A model generated the notes under the pieces. That model was not told the DNA's origin and made no database searches. It worked only from the letters and a program-made list of their open reading frames with translations. A program made the position numbers and the translations under genes. Source: Pontibacter deserti (GTDB lineage: Bacteria; Bacteroidota; Bacteroidia; Cytophagales; Hymenobacteraceae). From it: DNA of 64,000 bases. Below are positions 44,006 through 52,300 of the stretch, one piece after another. The DNA lies in assembly GCF_023630255.1 (NCBI RefSeq), contig NZ_JALPRS010000001.1, forward strand, positions 1,426,001-1,490,000. Reading direction: 5' to 3'. Positions within the stretch are counted from its first letter, which is position 1. The number at the start of each line of letters is the position of its first letter.

Positions 44006-44440
44006 ATTAAACAACTACTGCTGGTTTTCGCGCTGCTGTTTAGCACCACTGCTTCTTTTGCCCAACAAGCTGCTACAGCCACAGATCCTTGCAGGGAGCC
44101 TGTTGTAGAACTCTATGATACCAATCGGCAAAAGCTGGCCGAAGATGCTTTGCCCACTGGCAAGGTGACCGTGCTGGTTCGAAATAATCCAAGCTGCAAC
44201 AAGGACTTCACCTTTAAAGCAGAAAAGATGAAACTGTATCTGATGGATGGGGAAAAGCCCCTAACCCAGGTAGAACTGAGTGGAAACAGCTTCGACTTTA
44301 GCGGCTGGCAAAAGTATTATGCAGCTGCCGACAACATCCGTTTTGAAATCACACAGGTGAGCTTTACCTACAACAAAGGCGAAGAAACTGGTAGCTTCCC
44401 AGGGAGCGTTCACAAAAGCTGGCCCCTCAAGACAAAGTAA
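44006..44440 (+). CDS. Small exported protein without ATG (ATT at the expected start)
   Basis: 144 residues when read from the ATT at 44006. The following KQLLLVFALLFSTTASFAQQ is a complete signal peptide that would normally begin ATG-AAA, so the start has apparently changed to ATT. No ATG, GTG or TTG lies in frame between the upstream stop (43964) and this point. The first ATG is inside the mature protein at 44150 and would remove the signal. The mature part is a single beta-rich domain (TGKVTVLVRNNPSCNKDFTF, KMKLYLMDGEKPLTQVELSG, IRFEITQVSFTYNKG) of unknown family. ATT is a rare start; the gene may be translated poorly or be a young pseudogene. Confidence 0.5.
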   Translation: MKQLLLVFALLFSTTASFAQQAATATDPCREPVVELYDTNRQKLAEDALPTGKVTVLVRNNPSCNKDFTFKAEKMKLYLMDGEKPLTQVELSGNSFDFSGWQKYYAAADNIRFEITQVSFTYNKGEETGSFPGSVHKSWPLKTK

Positions 44441-44581
44441 CCTGAGCAGGATAAAGCTTACCTAAGCTTACTACTACTGCAAGTAAACTTTATAAAAAAC
44501 TACACGAGGTATACGCTTTATCTGGGACTATTTTAGCTATTAAAAGTTAATGGAAGTACTATTCTAAAATTTAAGATCACT

Positions 44582-44686
44582 GTGTAATTGGTTCAATAAT
44601 TATATCCTTTGGTCTACTACAGTAAAAAAGCCACTTCATACCAAATGGAGTGGCTTTTTGGGTTCGATAAATTTCCCCTTTGGTTA
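44582..44686 (+). repeat. tRNA-Glu-like repeat with terminator, copy C
   Basis: GGTTCAATAATTATATCC, then TTTGGTCTACTACAG (44590-44621), a hairpin AAAAAAGCCACTTCATA / TGGAGTGGCTTTTT (to about 44659), and GGTTCGATAAATTTCCCC then TTTGGTTA (44661-44686). It lies about 140 bases behind the ATT-start gene. The first unit resembles copy D, the last is identical to copy A. Confidence 0.7.
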
Positions 44687-44748
44687 GAGTCTGAAGTTGT
44701 TTGACCTATAGAATACAACTTCTACACTTCAGTATAGGAGTCTGCACG
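44687..44748. other. Spacer between repeat copy C and the small minus-strand frame
   Basis: With copy C and the small frame this completes the 511-base stretch between the ATT-start gene and the AraC gene. Nothing else is seen here. Confidence 0.35.
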
Positions 44749-44895
44749 TTAATGTTTTCTTAGAGGAGGCTTTCGGGCAAGGTCATGTCTTCCCATGCGA
44801 GAAACAAAATCGTACTTCTTGCTCCAGTTTGCAATCCACTCTCTTTCGCCCAACAAGTTCTGTTTATCTGTTATATTTGGCCCAGCAAGGCCCAT
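44749..44895 (-). CDS. Possible 48-residue small protein
   Basis: A short frame from the ATG at 44895 (MGLAGPNITDKQNLLGEREW, then IANWSKKYDFVSRMGRHDL, a basic end ARKPPLRKH). Amino acid use is protein-like, with a Trp-rich, charged helix, and no frame of this kind is expected by chance, but a short length leaves it uncertain. It is divergent from the AraC gene. No family is recognised; it could also be a remnant of a longer gene. Confidence 0.35.
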   Translation of the reverse strand: MGLAGPNITDKQNLLGEREWIANWSKKYDFVSRMGRHDLARKPPLRKH

Positions 44896-44951
44896 AGTGC
44901 CTACACGCCGTATCACTAAATGACTGAAAGCTAAAACAGCAGGCAGAGAAA

Positions 44952-45839
44952 TTGAGAACTATAAGATTTGATAAGACTAAGTGTGGTGTAGAGGTCTTGC
45001 TTCGGACAGGTTCTGGCAATGAAATAAAAGGAGCCTACACCGACACAGAAGTATACAACACCGATTACTTTGAGATCCTGATTTTCAGAAAAGCAAAAGG
45101 TTTTGTCGTACTAAACCAGCGAAAGATAGAGCTTACCGATAATACCATTGTCTTTATTTCTCCTTTTCAGAAGCGACAATGGAAGCTTGATCCGGATCAC
45201 CTGGACTTTACGTTTCTTATATTTCAGGAAGATTTCCTCAACGACTTCTTTGCTGACAAGCTGTTTACGTACCGGTTGCTATACTTTTACCAACTGGATT
45301 ACCCGCTGAGCATGAAGGTCACTGCTGAGTATATCCAAAAAGCCTGTAGTACCCTAACCGAAATTCATACAGAACTCAGAGATGCCAATCCGGACAGTGA
45401 ACACCTCATCCGTTCCCTGCTCTATTACTTACTGCTTAAGCTCAACAGGGATTACGCCCGGCTAAACAACCTCCCACTCGATAAGCCGGAGAACAATTAT
45501 GCCTACCAGTTCAAGAAGCTGCTGGAGCTGCACATAAAGGAAAAGCAAAGGATCAGTGAGTATGCGGAGCTCTTAGGTATAAGCAGGATCACGCTAAATA
45601 AAGCGGTACAGGTGCAGTTTAACGTAACGGCCATGCATTTACTCAAGCAGCGGCTACTCTTTGAGATTAAGAATTACCTGATCCATTCCGGTTTAACAGT
45701 AGCCGAGATTGCGCACGAACTCCACTTCTCAGAGCCCAACCATCTGATGCGCTTTTTCAAAACCCAAACCGGACAGACCACATCAGAATTCCTTGCAGAT
45801 TATCAAAATGGTAGCAAGGTCAATAGCTTTGGTAGCTAA
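44952..45839 (+). CDS. AraC-family transcriptional regulator, TTG start
   Basis: 295 residues. The N-terminal half is a cupin-like sensor (YFEILIFRKAKGFVVLNQRKI, IVFISPFQKRQWKL), the C-terminal 100 residues an AraC/XylS DNA-binding domain with two helix-turn-helix units (ISEYAELLGISRITLNKAVQ; LTVAEIAHELHFSEPNHLMR then FFKTQTGQTTSEFL). The start is TTG at 44952, as no ATG is available before the sensor domain. The MBL hydrolase gene begins 59 bases downstream with its own promoter-like element, and is the natural target for regulation. The inducer is unknown. Confidence 0.88.
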   Translation: MRTIRFDKTKCGVEVLLRTGSGNEIKGAYTDTEVYNTDYFEILIFRKAKGFVVLNQRKIELTDNTIVFISPFQKRQWKLDPDHLDFTFLIFQEDFLNDFFADKLFTYRLLYFYQLDYPLSMKVTAEYIQKACSTLTEIHTELRDANPDSEHLIRSLLYYLLLKLNRDYARLNNLPLDKPENNYAYQFKKLLELHIKEKQRISEYAELLGISRITLNKAVQVQFNVTAMHLLKQRLLFEIKNYLIHSGLTVAEIAHELHFSEPNHLMRFFKTQTGQTTSEFLADYQNGSKVNSFGS

Positions 45840-45857
45840 GCACCAGAGCAGCGCCCC

Positions 45858-45865
45858 TACCTTTG
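45858..45865 (+). promoter_or_regulatory. Candidate -7 element for the MBL gene
   Basis: TACCTTTG fits TAnnTTTG and lies 33 bases before the ATG at 45899. A TTTG occurs 26 bases upstream, slightly far for a -33 box. Confidence 0.5.
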
Positions 45866-45898
45866 TATTGAATTTAAGAATATTAAAATCAATACGAT

Positions 45899-46666
45899 AT
45901 GGCAACAAGAGCAAGTATACAGTTAGTCCGAAATGCAACGCTGGTAATCAATTATGCTGGTAAGAAGATACTGGTAGACCCTATGCTGATGCCGAAGGAT
46001 TCTTTTGATCCGCTGGCCGGCAAGGCAAGAAACCCGATGGTTGATTTACCTTCGTCTATCGAAGAGATTGTGAAGGACGTGGACCTGGTGCTGGTAACGC
46101 ATACTCACCCGGACCACTTCGATACAGTGGCCATTCAAACACTTAGTAAATCCATTAAACTGATCAACCAGCCTGCCGACGAGGAATACTTTCGGAAGGA
46201 AAGTTTTATTAATTCCGAGACCTTACAGGACAGCACTGTTTGGAACGGCATCACCATCCACAGGACAGGTGGCGAGCACGGCAGCGGCGAGATTCTGAAG
46301 CAAATGGGCACCGTTTCCGGTTTTGTTCTGAAGGCAGAAAGCCAGCCTACCATCTATATCGCGGGCGATACTATTTGGATAGACGAAGTGGAACAGGCGA
46401 TTAAAAAATATAGGCCTGATTACATTGTGACAAACTCTGGTGGCGCTGCTTTCCCTGGCTTTGAAGCAACGCCTATTCTTAAAGACGAAGAACAGACGAT
46501 GTCATTGATACAGGAGAGTGGTGAGGCCAAAGTGATAGCTGTACACATGGATGCACTCGACCATTGCCGTACTACGAGAAACTCGCTACGTGAAAAGGCA
46601 AATGAGTTGAACATCGGAGAAAACAAACTGCTCATTCCGCAGGATGGTGAAGTCATAGTGCTCTAG
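45899..46666 (+). CDS. MBL-fold metallohydrolase
   Basis: 255 residues, cytoplasmic. It has the UlaG-like metallo-beta-lactamase fold: RNATLVINYAGKKILVDPML, VLVTHTHPDHFD (HxHxDH zinc motif), TGGEHGSGEI, IYIAGDTIW (bridging Asp), VTNSGGAAFPGFEATPIL and VIAVHMDALDHCRTTR. The family acts on phosphodiesters, lactones and related esters; nothing here fixes the substrate. It lies 59 bases behind an AraC regulator on the same strand, with a candidate promoter in the gap, suggesting AraC-controlled induction, for instance by a small aromatic or quinone compound. That last point is inference. Confidence 0.87.
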   Translation: MATRASIQLVRNATLVINYAGKKILVDPMLMPKDSFDPLAGKARNPMVDLPSSIEEIVKDVDLVLVTHTHPDHFDTVAIQTLSKSIKLINQPADEEYFRKESFINSETLQDSTVWNGITIHRTGGEHGSGEILKQMGTVSGFVLKAESQPTIYIAGDTIWIDEVEQAIKKYRPDYIVTNSGGAAFPGFEATPILKDEEQTMSLIQESGEAKVIAVHMDALDHCRTTRNSLREKANELNIGENKLLIPQDGEVIVL

Positions 46667-46697
46667 TCTCAAACCTGTATTTACCTTTCAAAATAAC

Positions 46698-46797
46698 GCT
46701 CCACAGCAGCCAAATCTCTGTGCAAATAGTTCAATAATTCCATCCTTTGGACTACTGAAAGGGAAAAGTAAATATCAGATTTGCTTTTCCCTTTTTC
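46698..46797 (+). repeat. tRNA-Glu-like repeat with terminator, copy D
   Basis: CAGCAGCCAAATCTCTGTGC leads into AAATAGTTCAATAATTCC and ATCCTTTGGACTAC (to 46755). GGACTAC is the tRNA's last bases. A hairpin AAAGGGAAAAG / CTTTTCCCTTTT follows. The trailing GGTTCGATAAATTTCCCC unit is not present, so this copy is shorter. It lies 31 bases behind the MBL gene. Confidence 0.65.
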
Positions 46798-47177
46798 TTT
46801 TGCGCTAAAAACTGCTGCACGAGGCTGGAAAGGACAAAAAAGCCATTCACCTTTGTCGTTCAATAATCTTCATTTTCCCCTGCTTTCTTTGGTTTACTTG
46901 TAGTTGGCTAATTCCATGTACCCTGCTAGTAGTAAAGACAACTTATGATCCATAGTCACTTTTCTGATCTACAGTGATAATGCTAATAAGTTTCAAGAGA
47001 GCTTCACTACCGCCACCCAACTAATTTTCTAACTACTTAAAATAGAGCCAAGGTCAATAAAGTCTGACAGCTATCGTTGATTACAAGAAGCACAAGCGGT
47101 AATAATCCGGTTAACAAGAGGTACCAATCAATATATTTATGTCTATATTTACTACCAACATCAACTAAACTAAAGAC
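46798..47177. other. Intergenic region, no gene seen
   Basis: About 380 bases with no recognisable gene, between repeat copy D and the membrane protein gene. It is the likely right end of the accessory region. Confidence 0.4.
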
Positions 47178-47615
47178 ATGTATACAGGATTACAACACCT
47201 ACACTCTTACCTGAGCTATTTAGTGCTGCTTGGTCTGCTGATAAGTTTTGCAGTTGCCCTTATGGGTTGGCTGGGTAATAAAACCTTCAGTGATAAAGAC
47301 CGAAAGCTTGGCCTGCTGGGTCTGATTCCGGTGCATTTGCAATGGGTAATTGGCCTGATTTTATACTTTGTGTCACCACTGGGTTTTAAGAACTTCTCCG
47401 GCGAGGCGATGGGTGATTCTATTTCAAGACTATACATTTTGGAACACCCCCTCACCATGGTTATTGCTGTTATCCTGATCACAATTGGTTATTCTCGTGC
47501 CAAGCGCCAGATCGGTAACGACAACAGAGGCTTTAAGAGCATTGCAATTTTCTATGGTTTAGGCCTGATACTTATACTTAGCCGTATCCCATGGAATGCC
47601 TGGCTGGGTAATTAA
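47178..47615 (+). CDS. Small cytochrome b-like membrane protein
   Basis: 145 residues with four hydrophobic segments (YLSYLVLLGLLISFAVALMGW, LGLLGLIPVHLQWVIGLILYF, LEHPLTMVIAVILITIGY, IAIFYGLGLILILSRIPW). Histidines in the first segment's approach (LQHLHSYLSY), second (PVHLQW) and third (LEHPLT) could ligate heme or metal, as in the family commonly labelled cytochrome B in Bacteroidota. No other domain is present. It is monocistronic with a strong terminator at 47637. The electron-transfer role is family-based only. Confidence 0.75.
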   Translation: MYTGLQHLHSYLSYLVLLGLLISFAVALMGWLGNKTFSDKDRKLGLLGLIPVHLQWVIGLILYFVSPLGFKNFSGEAMGDSISRLYILEHPLTMVIAVILITIGYSRAKRQIGNDNRGFKSIAIFYGLGLILILSRIPWNAWLGN

Positions 47616-47636
47616 TATAAACTTATTATAACGTAA

Positions 47637-47680
47637 AACAGCCGCTTTACCTACTACAGATAAAGCGGCTGTTTTTTTTA
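47637..47680 (+). terminator. Intrinsic terminator
   Basis: A perfect 13-bp stem (AACAGCCGCTTTA / TAAAGCGGCTGTT) followed by a T run of about eight. Confidence 0.92.
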
Positions 47681-47745
47681 AAACTACTTTTGATATTGAT
47701 TTTAAAACTGAAGTACGCTGGTAATCAGGCATGGGTACAATACAT

Positions 47746-48832
47746 TTAACCAAAGTATACCTTAAACTCAGCAACTTTACCTAGTTCTGAGGTTATTTCT
47801 ATTTTACCGCCCGCATTTTCTACAATACGTTTTACGATGTAAAGCCCGATACCTGAACCTTCAACATGGTCGTGAAAGCGTTTAAACATGGTGTATAGTT
47901 TATCCTGGTCTTCCCGACACATCCCTAGCCCATTATTTTTTACAGATAAAACTACACAGTCCTCTTCCTCAAAGGTTTAAATTCCTATTTCACATGCGCT
48001 ATCATGCGAACGGTATTTAATGGCATTACTCAGCAGGTTATACAAAATGCTCCGGAAGTTCTTGCGCGAAAACTTAAGCTGCCTTATCTTGAAATCTGAA
48101 TCAACTTTGCATGGGAAACTGGACTCTTGATATAAAATAATTTCAAATCTTACATTATTTCATCAAACACAACCTGCACTGCTACCCGCTCCTGGTTATC
48201 CTCATCATCAACAGACCGCTGTACCTTACTAATACTGGTCAGATCCTCAATCGTTGTTTTAAATCTGTCTACAGACTTTTGGAAAAAACAGACTAATTCA
48301 TTTAGTTCGGGGTCATGTATATTCTTCTCTTCCAGACAGTATACCAGGCGCTGCACCTAGCCATCAATGTTCAGTATAGGCGCTTTCAGGGCGTGGGAGG
48401 CAGCATAAATAAAGTTGTCTAGGTCACGGTTGGTACTAACCTGTTCATCGTATTTACGGGTTAAGTCTTCTTCATCGCGGCTTTTGTCTGAAAGATCGCG
48501 AGTTTTTTTTATCGTTATAAATCGGCATAAGTGTTTTACTGGCCCAGAACAAGGAACCATCTTTTTTTGCCGCCAGCCCTCAGACTGGTGTTGCTCCCTT
48601 GATTTAGCTTCTTTCAGCTCCTGTTCCGGCTTTTCCTGTGTATGGTCTTCATCAGTAAAAAGCATAACGTTAAACTAGCCTATAACCTCTTCAGCTTTAT
48701 AGGCTTTCATGCATTCTGCACCTTCGTTCCAGGTGTCTATAATGCTATTAGGGTCCATGGCAAAATAGCGTACTCTTTTACCTGCTCAATAAAAGTAGAA
48801 GTAATGCTCTCGGTAAAATGTTTTGTCTTCAT
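47746..48832 (-). pseudogene. Decayed PAS-domain sensor histidine kinase
   Basis: From the ATG at 48832 (MKTKHFTESITSTFIEQVKE) the reading frame is broken repeatedly. A PAS domain (MDPNSIIDTWNEGAE, MKAYKAEEVIG) follows a frameshift, then a TAG, then MLFTDEDHTQEKPEQELKEA. The second half of the PAS is shifted again (EGWRQKK, then out of frame). The kinase helix is clear (FIYAASHALKAPILNIDG, the His in SHALKAP), followed by TAG, a TAA near 48150, a frameshift, then the ATPase domain (NFRSILYNLLSNAIKYRSH with a TAA after EIGI, then NNGLGMC, GSGIGLYIVKRIVENAGGKI). I count at least six lesions, so the gene is dead. A likely partner regulator is not visible. Confidence 0.85.
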
Positions 48833-49343
48833 GTTCGAATTATAATTGGTGCACTCCCCGGATGCAGGTTAATAAATATGCGCATGAAGTGATATTTAAA
48901 ACAAACTAACGGGAAAGCCACAACTGAAGTTAATGGTAATTACCTATGTGCACTGCACTGCTAAAAAAACCGAAGCTTTTAACCCTGCCTGCCGCCGGTG
49001 TGAGTGGAGCGGTAAAGGTACTTGGTATAGAAGGCCGAGTTGTAAAAGTGCTATCCAAATTTATACTTGCGTCAGGTATAAACCCTGCAAGTATAGTCCT
49101 GTCATCTCAAGCGCCAATGAGAGATAATGGGTACTATTGTATGGAATGTCGCAGATCTCTCTCGCTGGTTGGAATGACAAAAGTAGTAAACCGCAGTTCT
49201 TACATGACATAAATCATACTTTAAGACAAAATAAAACCTGAAATTTACTAACTGACTTTAAATTTGAGAGTTTAATAATTATACCCCTGTGCTGAAAGGC
49301 TGCATGTCGATCTGAGTAATTGCCATCGTTAGTGAGAAGTATA
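48833..49343. other. Intergenic region with a palindromic repeat
   Basis: About 510 bases before the efflux operon. Apart from the repeat at 49099-49183 I see no gene; an 88-codon plus-strand frame spans the repeat and looks like chance. Confidence 0.5.
49099..49183. repeat. Diverged copy of the GTCATTCC...GAGA palindromic repeat
   Basis: CTGTCATCTCAAGCGCC then AATGAGAGAT (49099-49125) is the inverted match of AGATCTCTCTCGCTGG then TTGGAATGACA (49153-49180). It belongs to the same family as the inner palindrome at 7679-7760. Confidence 0.65.
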
Positions 49344-52300
49344 ATGCTGAACAGAATTATAGCCTTTTCGATACAGAACAAGCTCATTATAGGCCTTTTT
49401 GTATTCGCGCTGATCGTGATTGGGGTTTATAATGTGACGCGGCTGCCCATTGATGCCGTGCCCGACATAACCGATAACCAGGTACAGGTAATAACAGTAG
49501 CGCCTTCGCTGGGTGCCCCCGACATTGAGCGGCTTATTACGTTTCCGGTAGAACAGGCCAACAGCAACATTCCAGGCATAAAAGAGATCCGCAGTTTTTC
49601 ACGTTTTGGCCTTTCGCTGGTAACTATAGTTTTTAAGGAAGGCGTGGATGTGTACTGGGCTCGGCAACAGGTGGCAGAGCGGCTGCAAACCGTGCAGCAA
49701 CAGATACCCGAAGGCGTTGGCAGCCCCGAACTTGGCCCCGTAACGACTGGCCTGGGAGAAATTTACCAGTACATGGTGCGCCCCAAGGAGAGTTATGTAG
49801 GAAAGTATGATGCCATGGAGTTGCGTACAATTCAGGACTGGATCGTACGCAGGCAGTTGTTAGGTGTGCCGGGTGTGGCCGATGTAAGCAGTTTCGGAGG
49901 TTACCTGAAGCAATATGAGATCGCAGTAGACCCTTCGCGGTTAAAATCCTACGGCCTTACTATTTCCGATGTGTTTACAGCACTGGAGAACAACAACCAG
50001 AACACCGGCGGCTCTTACATACACAAAGGCGATGCAGTGCTTTTTATCCGGAGCGAAGGCCTACTGGGAAGTATAAAGGACATTGAAAGTATAGCCATTA
50101 AAAATACAGCAGGCGGCTCCCCATTATACCTGCGCGATGTGGCGGTAGTAGGCTACGGCCATGCTACCCGCTTCGGGGCCATGACCTATAACGACAAAGG
50201 CGAAGTGGCCGGTGCCGTAGTAATGATGCTGAAAGGCGCCAACAGCAACCAGGTAATTAAAGAAGTAAAAGCCCGCATTGCCCAGATTCAGGAATCGTTA
50301 CCAGAAGGAGTTGTGATAGAGCCTTTCCTTGACCGAACCAAAATGGTGAATAACGCCATCAGTACCGTTGAGAAAAACCTGCTGGAAGGTGCCCTGATCG
50401 TGGTGTTTGTGCTGGTGCTGTTCCTCGGTAACCTGCGTGCCGGGCTTATAGTTGCTTCCGTTATTCCGCTTTCGATGCTGTTTGCCGTTACCATGATGAA
50501 CACCTTTGGCGTGAGCGGTAACCTGATGAGCCTGGGAGCTCTGGACTTCGGGTTAATAGTGGATGGGGCTGTGATTATAGTGGAAGCCGTGCTGCATACT
50601 TTCCATTTTAACAAGCGCTTTGCCACTACCAACTGCATCGACCAGGCACAGATGGATGATACCGTGCAGCAGTCGGCGAGCCGCATGATGAACAGCGCCA
50701 TTTTCGGGCAGATCATCATCCTCATCGTTTACCTGCCTATACTTACGTTGCAGGGCATTGAAGGCAAAATGTTCAAGCCCATGGCACAGACGGTTACATT
50801 TGCCCTGATCGGCGCGGCTATACTTTCGCTAACCTATGTACCCATGATGAGCGCCCTGTTCCTGAGCAAAAAGATCAGCCACAAGGATACATTTTCGGAC
50901 AGGATGATGGCCAGGGTGGAGAACTTTTACCAGAAGAACCTGCGCCGTGTGATAGAATTCCCTAAAATGATAATTGCCGGTGCGGTTATACTTTTTGCAG
51001 GTGCTGTGCTGGTTCTACTATCGTTGGGTGGTGAGTTTATACCTGCCCTGGAAGAAGGCGATTTTGCCGTAGATACCCGCGTACTCACGGGCAGTAACCT
51101 GAACACAACTATAAAATCAACACAACAGGCCGCAGGTATATTGTTAGACCGTTTCCCGGAAATAGAGAAAGTAGTTACCAAGATTGGCTCCGGCGAAATA
51201 CCCACCGACCCGATGCCACTGGAAGCCAGTGATATGATGGTGATACTAAAACCTAAAAAAGAATGGACCTCTGCCAAAACCTTTGATGAACTGGCAGAAA
51301 AAATGGGCAAAGCCCTGCAGGATGTGCCCGGTATCACAGCCGGTTTTCAATACCCGGTGCAGATGCGCTTTAACGAACTCATGACTGGTGCCCGACAGGA
51401 TGTGGTATGCAAGATTTTTGGCGAAGATCTGGATACACTGGCACACTATGCAAGAGAACTGGGCCAGATAGCCACGACAGTACAAGGCGTCACAGACCTG
51501 TATGTAGAAACTGTAACGGGCATGCCGCAGATCGTGATCAAGTATAACCATTCCGCCATTGCCCAATACGGCACCAACATAGCTGACATAAACCGCACCG
51601 TAAATGCCGCTTTTGCCGGCGTGAGTAGTGGCCTAGTGTTTGAAGGCGAACGGCGTTTTGACTTGGTGGTCCGGTTAAAAGGGGAATTGCGCCAGAACCT
51701 GTCCGATGTGCAGAACTTACTTATTCCGACGCCTGCCGGGCAACAAGTTCCGCTATACTTGCTTGCTGATGTGCAGCTACAGGAAGGCCCCTACCAGATA
51801 CAGCGCGAAGATGCTAAGCGCCGCATTATAGTTGGCTTTAACGTGCGTGGCCGTGACGTGCAAAGTATAGTTGCTGAGCTACAGCAGAAAGTACAACAGC
51901 AGCTAAAGTTACCACCAGGCTACTATGTAGTGTATGGCGGCGCATTCGAGAATTTAGAGGCTGCCCGCAAACGCCTGACGGTAGCAGTTCCGGTCTCATT
52001 GGGGCTGATATTCCTGTTGCTATACTTTGCTTTCCGGTCAGTGCGTTATGGCTTGCTTATTTACTCTGCAATACCTTTATCGGCTATCGGGGGCATTTTC
52101 GCACTGTGGCTGCGGGGTATGCCATTCAGTATTTCGGCAGGAGTTGGTTTTATTGCGTTGTTTGGTGTGGCCGTGCTGAACGGTATTGTGATGATCGCAG
52201 AGTTTAACCGCTTGCGGATGTCCGGTGGTATGAGCTTAAAAGAGATCGTGCTGGAAGGTACAAAAACACGCCTGCGCCCGGTACTAATGACTGCCAGCGT

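Noticed and set aside
39427-46797. Integron with attC sites
   Set aside because: The repeats have hairpins and one GTTGGGC core-like string in copy B, but the other copies lack GTTRRRY and RYYYAAC cores, the genes differ in orientation, and no intI is seen. The match to tRNA-Glu explains the elements better.
48946-49212. 88-codon frame before the efflux operon
   Set aside because: It runs through the palindromic repeat at 49099-49183 and shows no recognisable domain; open by chance.
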